Source of the DNA: Vreelandella lutescens
Lineage (GTDB): Bacteria > Pseudomonadota > Gammaproteobacteria > Pseudomonadales > Halomonadaceae
NCBI RefSeq assembly: GCF_014640815.1
Contig: NZ_BMHM01000006.1
Span: forward strand, 186,001 to 250,000
Direction of reading: 5' to 3'
DNA length: 64,000 nt
Below the pieces are notes generated by a model, which was not told the origin of the DNA, did not search any database, and saw only the letters and a program-made list of their open reading frames with translations. A program made the position numbers and the translations under genes. Of this stretch, positions 45,601 through 52,969 are shown piece by piece (position 1 is the first letter of the stretch; each line of letters opens with the position of its first letter).

Positions 45601-46527
45601 GACCCTCGTTACCGCCGTTTAGCTGACTATGCCAGGGCGCACTGCGAATACTGGGCCGGGCGGATCCAGCAAGCCCATGACCACTTAGATGAGATTGATC
45701 CGTTAAATGCCCAAATGATGATCGAGTGGCTGCCATTCTCGGATCATCCTCAGGTAACAGCGGCTTGTTTTCAGGGGTGGGCGCTCTGTTTGCGTGGCGA
45801 TTACCAGCGCGCTGAGCGGCACGTCTCATCTGCTATTCGTCTTGCTGAGAAAATTGGTCATCCGGGAACGCTTGCCATGGCGTTGATGTTTGCCGCAGCG
45901 CTCTACCGGCAGTTGGGCCATGTGCATCTGGCGGCACGCCACGCTGAGCGAGCGGCCGCTATGACAGGCACGCCTGATCTGCAGCTTTGGCAAATCTCTG
46001 CTCAAGGAGTGCTGGGCTGGCAGAAAGCGATAGCGGGGGATCCTGCTGGGTTGGTTCAGTTAAGAGATAGTCTGGATCAGATGGCCGAGCTCAATGGCCG
46101 CGATCGCTTTCAGCGCCCTGTTCTGTGGTACTCAGATGCCTGCATTGAATTGGGTGAGTTGAAGGCCGCTGAGGAGTATCTGGATCAGTGCCTAGTGATT
46201 GCCCGAGAGCGCACGACGCTATTTTTACCGGAGCTTGCGACCCAGCTTGCTAGAGTGCGCGATTTGTTAGGCCATCCTGCGGGTGAGGTGAAAGCGCTGG
46301 CTGAGATGGCGATCCTGCAGTCGCGTGAACATGGTAATCGCCATCAGGAATTAGCCGCTCTGGAGCTTTGGCTTACGCGCATCTCGCCTAATGACCAACA
46401 CGCTAAGGAGACATTCAGTCGGCTGCTTAGCGAGGTGAGTCACAGCGATGCCCCCGTGTTGGTTCGCTGGGTGAGCCTGCTAGATCGTCGTTTACCGCAT
46501 TCAATGAGTGTCGAAAACGAAGCCTAA
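42622..46527 (+). CDS. Large STAND-type transcriptional regulator (wHTH-BTAD / cyclase-like / AAA ATPase / helical repeats)
   Basis: A 1301-residue soluble protein. Residues ~10-100 form an OmpR/SARP-like winged helix (ALLVYLLLHRQPVNRAALAELLWP). Residues ~105-240 are a bacterial transcriptional activator (BTAD) domain. Residues ~272-425 look like a degenerate class III nucleotide cyclase (RQLSVMAIRLRL, LGGFWLPGATGGLGLACFG, ELAAGLNSGRVVY, SAAEGSELVIS); the metal-binding aspartates are absent. An AAA/NACHT-like ATPase follows with Walker A GASGMGKSA (496-504) and Walker B LVLMVDDLQWLDE (616-628). From ~870 to the end are TPR-like helices. AGGA precedes the ATG. The ligand and targets are unknown. 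Confidence 0.85.
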   Translation: MRDAQQTDQLTLFGHFSLTQGEDVLTHFSYDKVKALLVYLLLHRQPVNRAALAELLWPDQGLSSGRTNLRHALHCLRQSMGDNADQVLNVSRQTIAFHLPAHWQVDLHDLQQLLEGPKDLDTLEAVMSCYRGDLIEELQLANCSEFQRWLVQVRNEWRQRVIRFAEQVLEAHDDTPDDMLEGLVSRFSGYGPFHERLVRQLAEKSQMAAAHEQYNSYLQLLALSGQQPEPSFLQLASYWSDGHHDPRAMSPQGAFSRALATDSKPLREDEIELRQLSVMAIRLRLKGDWQDRAATRNCLALQLELLRWLEQQCHHLGGFWLPGATGGLGLACFGTHGPAHQLAELVALYEHCRQALPQESQRHWAGEGEAPSFELAAGLNSGRVVYLPERQLADPLGQVTQVSLELMSAAEGSELVISQEASQHMPPALDLQPRLVSRLVASDGRVRLRALVLGQNEGGRDALPPSLVGRETSLRTLRDALARAGIGLRQSVMVRGASGMGKSALMVGFRQLELSRDAAICWQPTTRLSVLEPYGVARSLLAWHFGTSPTQEALHELQASLGDVGLDEARQQLLEEALGVRDVQEITQLTQNGEAVELVVKLLHRLIDQRAGAQTLVLMVDDLQWLDEPSFKVLAGLQARLPINTAFMLVASHHGREALPVKLHWDQQITLSKLDALQSSRLLSQLSRRYRMHLSPRLRNQIIERCDGVPLYMQEICRRLDMDRREGRSVQFEELPKGLLGLLASRIDQLEGDREIAHIAAVLGKRFRLDFLAECSGWEKVRLSQAVEHMRLLEIIEPVDKESGEHEYQFSHQLLQEAAYLSCPRDVRVKLHQQVVTLIEERFPVWISRHPGDFATHLRRSGHYARGARYFELSAREALKVSANRTALRMADFGLASLRHVEHEVEREVSLLTVRGQAAFALEGHGSPTAHESFVRARELLRQSGGDTPEDPEDLEQIFLVKWGLWVGRSQRYAHADAFALASTLADIAERLEDPRYRRLADYARAHCEYWAGRIQQAHDHLDEIDPLNAQMMIEWLPFSDHPQVTAACFQGWALCLRGDYQRAERHVSSAIRLAEKIGHPGTLAMALMFAAALYRQLGHVHLAARHAERAAAMTGTPDLQLWQISAQGVLGWQKAIAGDPAGLVQLRDSLDQMAELNGRDRFQRPVLWYSDACIELGELKAAEEYLDQCLVIARERTTLFLPELATQLARVRDLLGHPAGEVKALAEMAILQSREHGNRHQELAALELWLTRISPNDQHAKETFSRLLSEVSHSDAPVLVRWVSLLDRRLPHSMSVENEA

Positions 46528-46531
46528 AGGC

Positions 46532-46813
46532 TTAGCATGTACTTGCTTCCAGCCATGACAGTGTGGCGAGCGCCTCTTCCCGGTGCTCGCCACATACGCT
46601 TAGGTCATAGTCGAATTGTTGGCAGACGGCTGGTCGCAGCGGGCTGCCAAACAGTAGGCAGAGGTTGTTGGCATCTAGTTGAACACAGCGTACGCCTGCT
46701 CGTTTTCCCTCGGGCATGCCCGGAATTGGTGACGTAATGGAAGGTGCGATACAGCAAGCACCGCAGCCTGCTCGGCAGGCGGCGTTGCTGTCACTGGTAA
46801 TTAGTTCACTCAT
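46532..46813 (-). CDS. YkgJ-family cysteine-cluster protein
   Basis: A 93-residue protein with nine cysteines, starting with the CxxxCGxCC motif (Cys13, Cys17, Cys20, Cys21). Further cysteines are at 43, 52, 64, 74 and 93. This is the zinc or iron-sulfur chelating pattern of UPF0153/YkgJ. The start overlaps the queD stop (ATGA), so it is translationally coupled to the queuosine operon. Its function is unknown; a metal or cluster supply role for QueE or QueD is only a guess. Confidence 0.85.
   Translation of the reverse strand: MSELITSDSNAACRAGCGACCIAPSITSPIPGMPEGKRAGVRCVQLDANNLCLLFGSPLRPAVCQQFDYDLSVCGEHREEALATLSWLEASTC
46562..46594 (+). terminator. Hairpin after the STAND regulator, inside ykgJ
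   Basis: TGTGGCGAGC (46562-46571) and GCTCGCCACA (46585-46594) form a perfect 10-bp stem 34 bp after the regulator stop. There is no clear T-tract. Confidence 0.4.
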
Positions 46814-47643
46814 GGGTTAGCCAAGGCAGTGGCGCCCTTATTGATTCCTTCAAAGGCATGTACACACGTTGCAGTGCCCGTTTGTTTGGCAATCTGTTCG
46901 GCGAGCCACCGTGCAATGTTTTCGACGGTGGTGGGGGTGGGCAGCACACTGCAGCGCTCAGCCGGTAGTGAGATTGAGAAGTGCCCTTGGGCTGCTTCAT
47001 AACGGCAGATAAGCCGTGACGCTGTTTGCTCTGCTATGTCGGCTTCTTCCAGCAGATAGCGATTGTCCAGCCAGGCTCCCCACTGCTGTTCCAGCCCTGC
47101 TTGCCTCTCCTGTTGTTGGAAGATATGCAGGCGTGAACGGTGCCCGTGGGCAATACGTTGGCAGTTGCCGAGGTGGCGTTTTAAGCCATGGCTATAGCCA
47201 TAAGCAGCGCCGTTAATCTGTTCATCACTCAACGTGAGCGTTACACGTTCCACATTAGTTGGCCGCTGTTCGGTGAGCTGAGCGCTGAGGTGTTGAGTTA
47301 CCCGCTCCAGGGTGATCGATTCCCAGGGCAGTAGCGTGAATGCCTGTGCGGGGCCGCGAACTTCCATAACATAGGGGTGGGTAGTGCGTACACAGACACC
47401 CTCATCACATTCACTGACCTCGACACCGGGCGCCTGTGTGGGCACTAACAACGTGTGATCCAAGCCGCTATCCAGCGTACGCTTAATCCAGGGCTTCACT
47501 TCGCCGAAGTCAAACAGCATCCCGTCATCGCCTAGCTCGCCTTCCAACAGGGCATCTACCTGCCAACTGCAGCCAACGAGTCCTCGGGTAGAACACCACA
47601 GCGATACATCAATATGGGTCAGGTGATTTACAAATAGTGCCAT
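46810..47643 (-). CDS. queD: 6-carboxytetrahydropterin synthase-like protein, two-domain form
   Basis: Converts dihydroneopterin triphosphate to 6-carboxytetrahydropterin, the QueE substrate. It is 277 residues, twice the usual QueD length, made of two T-fold domains. Domain 1 (~1-145) keeps GMLFDFGEVK and LDHTLLVP (Asp62, His63) but lacks zinc ligands. Domain 2 (~146-277) keeps the zinc/catalytic block SHGLKRHLGNCQRIAHGH (His152, Cys161, His166, His168), PTTVENIARWL and the terminal Glu265, but lacks the DFG and LDH motifs. Together they hold one complete set. The stop-start relation TAATG couples it to queE. Confidence 0.82.
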   Translation of the reverse strand: MALFVNHLTHIDVSLWCSTRGLVGCSWQVDALLEGELGDDGMLFDFGEVKPWIKRTLDSGLDHTLLVPTQAPGVEVSECDEGVCVRTTHPYVMEVRGPAQAFTLLPWESITLERVTQHLSAQLTEQRPTNVERVTLTLSDEQINGAAYGYSHGLKRHLGNCQRIAHGHRSRLHIFQQQERQAGLEQQWGAWLDNRYLLEEADIAEQTASRLICRYEAAQGHFSISLPAERCSVLPTPTTVENIARWLAEQIAKQTGTATCVHAFEGINKGATALANP

Positions 47644-48305
47644 TACTCAAATCCTGCGATTTTGTGCGTTTGCAGTGACAGTCGCCACTGAGGATTGGCC
47701 ATGCAGTAAGCGGTGGCGGCTTTGACCGTTGACTCACTGTCGCTGGCAATGCTCGATGGCGCGATGGCACTGCGATCCATAGGTTGTAAGAAAAAGTGGC
47801 TAAAGGCGAGGTTAGCAAACTGCTCTGGTGGCGCATCGGCTTGGGGGAAGACCAGTTTTAGCTCATCGCCATGGGTAATCACCAGTGGGTTGCTGCTTTT
47901 AGGGCTTACGCAGAGCCAATCAATACCTGCAGGGGCGGGGACTGTCCCATTGGTTTCCACGGCTACCTCAAAGCCTTCGCTGTGTAGCATGGCGATCAGC
48001 GCGGTATCGAGTTGCAGCAGCGGTTCGCCACCGGTAAACACCACATACGGGACGGCATGTTGGGCCTTGTGTGGCCAGAGTGCTTTAATGTGGTTCGCGA
48101 GCGCTTGCGCGGTGGCAAAGCGCCCTCCGTTGATGCCATCTGTGCCGATAAAATCGGTATCGCAAAACGTGCATTTTGCGCTCGCGCGGTCGGCTTCTCT
48201 GCCGGACCAAAGATTGCAGCCGGTAAAACGGCAGAATACGCTTGCCCGACCTGCCTGAGCGCCCTCACCCTGGAGAGTGTAGAAGGCTTCCTTAACGTGA
48301 TACAT
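47643..48305 (-). CDS. queE: 7-carboxy-7-deazaguanine synthase
   Basis: A radical SAM enzyme that contracts the ring of carboxytetrahydropterin to 7-carboxy-7-deazaguanine. It is 220 residues. The N-terminal substrate motif FYTLQGEGAQAGRASVFCRFTGCNLWSG precedes the cluster cysteines. These follow the extended QueE spacing, with Cys in CRFTGC and then KCTFCDTDF. FTGGEPLLQ is the SAM-binding GGE motif. It overlaps queC by one base and queD by one base, making a tight operon. Confidence 0.94.
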   Translation of the reverse strand: MYHVKEAFYTLQGEGAQAGRASVFCRFTGCNLWSGREADRASAKCTFCDTDFIGTDGINGGRFATAQALANHIKALWPHKAQHAVPYVVFTGGEPLLQLDTALIAMLHSEGFEVAVETNGTVPAPAGIDWLCVSPKSSNPLVITHGDELKLVFPQADAPPEQFANLAFSHFFLQPMDRSAIAPSSIASDSESTVKAATAYCMANPQWRLSLQTHKIAGFE

Positions 48306-49015
48306 CAGCTGTTCACCTTTGAGGTGTCAGTCGCATACTCGAGCGGATCAACGCTATTGTTGGCCGCGAACGCAGCCAGCCGCTCTCGACAGCTCCCGCA
48401 CTGGCCACAGGCAAGCTCGCGGCCTTCATAGCAGGTCCAGGTATGGCGGTAGTCCAGTCCCATAGCAAGCCCCTCGCGCAAAATCTCTGCTTTGCTGGCA
48501 CGTAGGTAAGGAGCATGGAGAGCTACTGGCTCAAAGTTGGCAATTCCCGCCACGTGATTCATGGCCTCAACAAACTCAGGGCGGCAGTCGGGGTACAGGA
48601 TGTGATCGCCGCCGTGGGCACCATAATCCACACGCGCTGCGCCAATATTGACCGCTTTGGCAATTGCCAGTGACAGCAAAATCATATTGCGATTGGGCAC
48701 CACGGTAGTGCTGAGATTGTCGGCACCATAGTCACCGGTAGGCATGTCGATAGCGCTGTTGGTAAGCGCGGAATTATCGATCAAGCTATGGATAGCTCGG
48801 ATATCGACCACTTGATGGGGGATTTGCAGGGTTTCACAGACTTGTCGCGCGGTATCGAGCTCACGTCGATGCCTCTGCCCATAGTCGAATGAGAGCGCAT
48901 GAACATTTACCCCCTCTTTAATTGCTCGGTGCAAAACAGTAAAGGAGTCCATGCCACCGGAGTAAATGACGACGGTGGTGGGCGCCGCTGCGCCAGTGGG
49001 TGCGGTAGATAACAT
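48305..49015 (-). CDS. queC: 7-cyano-7-deazaguanine synthase
   Basis: ATP-dependent conversion of 7-carboxy-7-deazaguanine to preQ0, the precursor of queuosine in tRNA. It is 236 residues. The PP-loop is [17 protein letters not shown], and [10 protein letters not shown] follows. The zinc-binding C-terminus has [14 protein letters not shown] with an upstream WTCYEG. The ATG at 49015 has only a weak ribosome site. It is the first gene of queC-queE-queD-ykgJ. A GC-rich hairpin (TTCCGG/CCGGAA near 49071-49092) lies in the leader, but I see no preQ1 riboswitch. Confidence 0.95.
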   Translation of the reverse strand: MLSTAPTGAAAPTTVVIYSGGMDSFTVLHRAIKEGVNVHALSFDYGQRHRRELDTARQVCETLQIPHQVVDIRAIHSLIDNSALTNSAIDMPTGDYGADNLSTTVVPNRNMILLSLAIAKAVNIGAARVDYGAHGGDHILYPDCRPEFVEAMNHVAGIANFEPVALHAPYLRASKAEILREGLAMGLDYRHTWTCYEGRELACGQCGSCRERLAAFAANNSVDPLEYATDTSKVNS

Positions 49016-49220
49016 AAAGGGTACTCATTGTCGGAGAATTTATGGCGTGCGCATATGAAGAGCAGCGCAATGTTCCGGGGTCCGGTCCGGAAGGGCGGCA
49101 GTTTACGCAATACCCGTAGATCTGACCAGCGTCAGCCACAACAGCACGCGTTTTTCATTCGGTGTGTAGGCGGCTGTTCGCCATGTTAAGCTATTGGTTC
49201 TAGCCGTTAAGGGACTACTT

Positions 49221-49637
49221 ATGGCCACTATAAAACATAGCGAAATCGTCAGGGCTTCCCCAGAGCGTGTATTCGAACTATTGCGTCGAGTGGAGGATTT
49301 TGCTGATTACTCTGATCTTATCCGTTCCATCGACAGCCTTGGAGAAAACCGATACCGCTGGCACGTGAGAGCAGTGGGTATGGATTGGGCATTTGACGTG
49401 GCGGTTACCGAAATTACCCCCCCGCATGTGCTTGCCTGGGAGTCTCTTGAGGGTGTCAAAAATCAAGGACGTTACCAGTTGCGAGAAGTGCCAGAAGGTA
49501 CCGAAGTAGCGCTGACTTTGCAGTACGATATTCGTAATCGCTTAATGGAGAAAGCCGTCAATAAAGCGGCGAAACCGTTAGTGGGTAAGGTCAGTCGACA
49601 AATTCTTGAACGTGTTGAAGCGCGTCTGAATGCCTAA
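49221..49637 (+). CDS. SRPBCC-family (polyketide cyclase/dehydrase-like) protein
   Basis: A 138-residue helix-grip (START-like) domain. ATIKHSEIVRASPERVFELL starts the fold, the middle has WAFDVAVTEITPPHVLAWESLEG, and the long C-terminal helix covers RLMEKAVNKAAKPLVGKVSRQILERVEARL. It resembles the RatA/COQ10-like group only distantly. It may bind a hydrophobic ligand. The start at 49221 has AAGGG upstream. It overlaps the next gene by 8 bp, which suggests co-translation with a membrane protein. Confidence 0.75.
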   Translation: MATIKHSEIVRASPERVFELLRRVEDFADYSDLIRSIDSLGENRYRWHVRAVGMDWAFDVAVTEITPPHVLAWESLEGVKNQGRYQLREVPEGTEVALTLQYDIRNRLMEKAVNKAAKPLVGKVSRQILERVEARLNA

Positions 49638-50301
49638 ATTCTCTCTCTATTCCTGGCGCTGGGCGGCGGGTTTTGCCGTACTCGCCATGGTGGCCTATGT
49701 GTGGCTGTGGTACTCGCCCGATTTAATGGCATTTAAGCGCTGGGCGGCCACCATGTCTCATCACCCGGTCGTTATTGTATCCGTGATGGGGGCGATGGCG
49801 TTAACGCTTGCGATCGGACTCCCTGGCAGTATCGGTTTGTGGCTGATTGCCCCGTTTTATCCACCGCTAGTGGCGACGCTAATGCTTACTGTTAGTAGTG
49901 TTGCCGGTGCTTGGGGGGCCTACTTATTGGCAGCGCAAGTAGGCGAGCGCTGGGAGCCCAAAGGGTTAACTCTCAAAGTAATGGAGACCCTGAAAGCACG
50001 CAGCGATCTTCTTACTCAATGTGCCATGCGGGTATTGCCCGGATTTCCCCACTCCGTTATTAATTTTGCGGCAGGGCTAGGGCAGATTGATTTAGGTCGC
50101 TATCTGCTGGCCGCTTTACTTGGCCTATCCGTCAAGTGGGCAGTGTACAGCAGCGCCATTTACGGTGCCTTGGAGGCGATAGAAGAGGAGGACGCGTTGC
50201 AAGCTGATGTAATGTTGCCGTTACTGGCGCTCACGCTACTACTGTTAGCAGGAGCATGGTATCGGCGCCGTTTGGAGACGGCGCGTCAGTCTTCCTCTTA
50301 G
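49630..50301 (+). CDS. VTT-domain (TVP38/TMEM64-like) membrane protein
   Basis: A 223-residue inner-membrane protein with about five hydrophobic segments. The VTT/DedA-like core is visible as LALTLAIGLPGSIGLWLIAP and RVLPGFPHSVINFAAGLGQIDLGRYLLAALLG. Members of the superfamily act as lipid scramblases or transporters; a specific role cannot be given. It is translationally overlapped by the SRPBCC gene, hinting at a lipid-related pair. It converges with the DUF2789 gene. Confidence 0.75.
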   Translation: MPKFSLYSWRWAAGFAVLAMVAYVWLWYSPDLMAFKRWAATMSHHPVVIVSVMGAMALTLAIGLPGSIGLWLIAPFYPPLVATLMLTVSSVAGAWGAYLLAAQVGERWEPKGLTLKVMETLKARSDLLTQCAMRVLPGFPHSVINFAAGLGQIDLGRYLLAALLGLSVKWAVYSSAIYGALEAIEEEDALQADVMLPLLALTLLLLAGAWYRRRLETARQSSS

Positions 50302-50305
50302 CGGG

Positions 50306-50545
50306 TTACGTTGCTTTGTGCATGGAGGCATCCAGATGATCGACGACTTCAGCCCAGTCGGCGTCCTCCTCTACGGCTTCTCTAAGGAAATCTGCTTGGC
50401 CTTCATTCCAGCAGGGTGCATCCGCGAGCGGCATCTCTTTGGGCAGCGGTGAATGCCGTTGAATAAAACGCTCAATGGATTCAGCATCCGAGCGCAAACC
50501 TAGCTGCTCAAAGAGTTCGCTAAAGTGATGTACCGGTTGATCCAT
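50306..50545 (-). CDS. DUF2789 family protein
   Basis: A 79-residue acidic soluble protein. It matches the DUF2789 pattern: HHFSELFEQLGL at the start, SIERFIQRHSPLP, ADAPCWNEGQADFLREA, and EDADWAEVVDHLDASM at the end. The function of the family is unknown. The ribosome site (AAGC/GGAAG) before the ATG is adequate. It lies only 4 bp from the convergent VTT gene. Confidence 0.85.
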   Translation of the reverse strand: MDQPVHHFSELFEQLGLRSDAESIERFIQRHSPLPKEMPLADAPCWNEGQADFLREAVEEDADWAEVVDHLDASMHKAT

Positions 50546-50645
50546 AAGTGGCTTCCTATCCTGTCAGTGGTCATTACACGTTAAGTACGTTGTTTAACCA
50601 TAGCGGGAATAAGCCACTATGCCAGTCTGTGACCGGCTAGATAAT

Positions 50646-51716
50646 TTAACGCTCTCCCACCAGCGCTGTTAAAAAACGTCTGCGCTGGTCTTCTAAAGAG
50701 ATAGGTTGCGCAATAAGGTGCACGAGTTTGGTATAGGCGGCCTCAGGGGTCATATCATCACCAGACAGTACACCGGCATCGGCGAGTCCGTGGCCTGCCG
50801 CATAAGCGCCCATATGCACACTTCCCTGTGGGCATTGGCTGATGGCGGCGATCAGTTTCCCTTCACCACTTGCCTTGGCAATCACTGCCAGCAATGCCGG
50901 GTTGTCTGGTAAATTGCCTGCCCCCCAAAGCTGTAGCAGTGCGCCCTTCACATCAGAGTGACTAAGCCAGGATGCTAACTGCCAGGGTGCTATGCCTGGC
51001 CACAACGTGATTCGCACCACCTCGCCATTAGCAAGGGGTTGATAGTCCAGTAGTTCAAAGCGCGGTGCGCCTCGCTGCTGGTAAGCTAAACCTCGGCTGG
51101 GGTAGAGGATAAAGTCGTCGCCAACGCGCTCTCCCAGCAGCGGATAGCTGGGGGAGGAAAATGCTTCGACGGCTTCGCTGTGCTGTTTGATCGCGCGGGT
51201 GCCCCGTAGCAAGCGGCCAGCAAAATAGATAGCGACTTCTTGCAGTTCTGAGTTGGCCGCGAATCGCAGTGCACCGTATAGATTTTCCAGCGCATCGCTA
51301 TCAGAGGCCTCCAGCGGTGCCATGGCGCCTGTCAGGACAACCGGCCTGTCCAATCCCTGCAGTTGATACGCCAGGCTGGCAGCGGTCCAGCTCAGCGTGT
51401 CGGTGCCATGAATCACTACAAAGCCACGATAATTGGCAAAACGCTCGGCGATGTCGGCCGCTAACTGCTGCCATGTGAGCGGAGTCGCAGCGCTGGAATC
51501 AATGAGAGGCGCATAGCTAATGAGATCGTAGGCAGGAAGGGCTTGCTGAAGCCGAACAGGGAGTTGATGAAGCGCACGGGCCAAGCGGGGAGCAAAATCA
51601 CCGGCAGGCGCTAGCCCGTTAACATGGTGCTGCATGCCTATGGTGCCGCCCGTATAAATCACCAGTAGCCGCTCTTGGCTGTGTTGCGCATCTGCAAGTA
51701 GAGGAGCTTGGCTCAT
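50646..51716 (-). CDS. ansA: Type I (cytoplasmic) L-asparaginase
   Basis: Hydrolyses asparagine to aspartate and ammonia. It is 356 residues with no signal peptide. The first catalytic threonine is in VIYTGGTIGMQ, and the second is in VIHGTDTLSWTAASLAYQLQGLDRPVVLTGAMAP. The C-terminal region has LLQLWGAGNLPDNPALL. Length and pattern fit the AnsA-type I homologues of gammaproteobacteria. The ATG at 51716 has AGGA upstream. It follows the CynX-like transporter by 46 bp on the same strand. Confidence 0.92.
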   Translation of the reverse strand: MSQAPLLADAQHSQERLLVIYTGGTIGMQHHVNGLAPAGDFAPRLARALHQLPVRLQQALPAYDLISYAPLIDSSAATPLTWQQLAADIAERFANYRGFVVIHGTDTLSWTAASLAYQLQGLDRPVVLTGAMAPLEASDSDALENLYGALRFAANSELQEVAIYFAGRLLRGTRAIKQHSEAVEAFSSPSYPLLGERVGDDFILYPSRGLAYQQRGAPRFELLDYQPLANGEVVRITLWPGIAPWQLASWLSHSDVKGALLQLWGAGNLPDNPALLAVIAKASGEGKLIAAISQCPQGSVHMGAYAAGHGLADAGVLSGDDMTPEAAYTKLVHLIAQPISLEDQRRRFLTALVGER

Positions 51717-51762
51717 GGGGTGTCCTGTTGAAAGCAAAACGTTGTTATCGGTGGGGTGTACG

Positions 51763-52959
51763 TTATCGGTGAAGCACGCGTAGCTGGCCGCTTTGGTCAT
51801 CCAGCTGCCGTTTGCGCCCTGCGAAAAGCGCAAATCCGCAGCAAATACCTATCAGGCTAATCAGTAGCCAAGCAATGTGCTGGGTCGTTGCACCTGCTTG
51901 TAGCATTAGGCCAACGCCGAACGGGCCAAGCGCGGCTAGGGTATAGCCGCCCCCTTGTACTAAGCCTGACAGCTGACCCGCAAGGCGCTCATTTGCCGTT
52001 CTTAGAACTAACAAGCTTAATGCCAGACTGAAGCTTCCGCCTTGCCCAAGACCCAGCAGCACCGCGCCGGGCCATTGCCATGCCAATGGAGCCGCAAGGA
52101 GCAAGGCAAGCCCCAACGCCGTACATGCCAGCACTAAGAGTAAGGCGGGTCGCTGATCGTTATGTATACGAGCAAGCCAAGGGGCGCTTAGCGCCGAGAC
52201 AAGCTGACACATAATGGAGATTGCCATGGTCCATCCTGCGCTGGATTCACTGTACCCTCGCTCAATCAGTAGCGTAGGCAACCAACCGAAAACGATATAG
52301 GCCATCGAGGATTGAATGCCCATGAACAGCATCACTTGCCAAGTTAGCGGTTTCCCCAGTAGCGACACAATGGGTAGGCCAGCGGGAGGGGAGAGCGATG
52401 ATGGATGCGATGGCGAATAGCTTGCCCATACGATGAGTGTCGCCAGTGCCAGCAGAGACCAGCTCACTAAGCTAGCTTGCCAGTCGCCAAGCCAGTGCAT
52501 AAGCGGCACGCTGAATCCGGCTCCGAGCGCACCTCCCATGCAGAGTGCCATGGTATATAGACCAGTGAGTAAATCCGCATTTTGAGGCACTTCTCGCTTT
52601 ACCAAGGCGGGAAGCAGGGTGCCGGCTAGACCAATAGCACTTCCGGCCATGGCTGTGCCTATGTAAAGCAGGCCTGGGAAAGGCAAGACCCGTAACAGCA
52701 AACCGCTCGCCAGTAGTAGTAGCGCTGCGCTTAAGGCGCGTTCACTTCCTACCCGGCGACCAATCATAGGGGCTAAGGGAGCAGTTAAGCCTAGGAAAAG
52801 CACGGGAAGCGTGGTTAAAAGACCAGCGGCTGAGGCGGAAAGCCCTGCATTTTCTTGCAATCGGCTAAGGAGAGGGGCAACCGACGACATGGCAGGGCGT
52901 AAATTTAGCCCTACCATAAACATCAATAAAATAAAGCGACAAGCGTGGCGTGAGACCAT
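51763..52959 (-). CDS. CynX/NimT-family MFS transporter
   Basis: A 398-residue major facilitator with 12 predicted membrane segments. The N-terminal GLNLRPAMSSVAPLL is the CynX/NimT hallmark, and GRRVGSERAL is the MFS loop. Relatives are annotated as cyanate or nitroimidazole transporters, but these labels are weak, and the true substrate here is unknown. A possible link with asparaginase, which releases ammonia, is unsupported. It starts 10 bp after the end of the 166-residue unknown protein gene. Confidence 0.85.
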   Translation of the reverse strand: MVSRHACRFILLMFMVGLNLRPAMSSVAPLLSRLQENAGLSASAAGLLTTLPVLFLGLTAPLAPMIGRRVGSERALSAALLLLASGLLLRVLPFPGLLYIGTAMAGSAIGLAGTLLPALVKREVPQNADLLTGLYTMALCMGGALGAGFSVPLMHWLGDWQASLVSWSLLALATLIVWASYSPSHPSSLSPPAGLPIVSLLGKPLTWQVMLFMGIQSSMAYIVFGWLPTLLIERGYSESSAGWTMAISIMCQLVSALSAPWLARIHNDQRPALLLVLACTALGLALLLAAPLAWQWPGAVLLGLGQGGSFSLALSLLVLRTANERLAGQLSGLVQGGGYTLAALGPFGVGLMLQAGATTQHIAWLLISLIGICCGFALFAGRKRQLDDQSGQLRVLHR

Positions 52960-52969
52960 GGTGCGGCGC

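Noticed and set aside
49071..49115. GGTCCGGAAGG, resembling the conserved apical loop of SRP (4.5S) RNA
   Set aside because: The conserved asymmetric-loop bases are changed, and the flanks do not form the long stem of 4.5S RNA. It also sits in the leader of queC. Probably a chance GC-rich hairpin.
49016..49193. preQ1 riboswitch before queC
   Set aside because: Neither the compact preQ1-I pattern nor other preQ1 features are visible; only a GC-rich hairpin.
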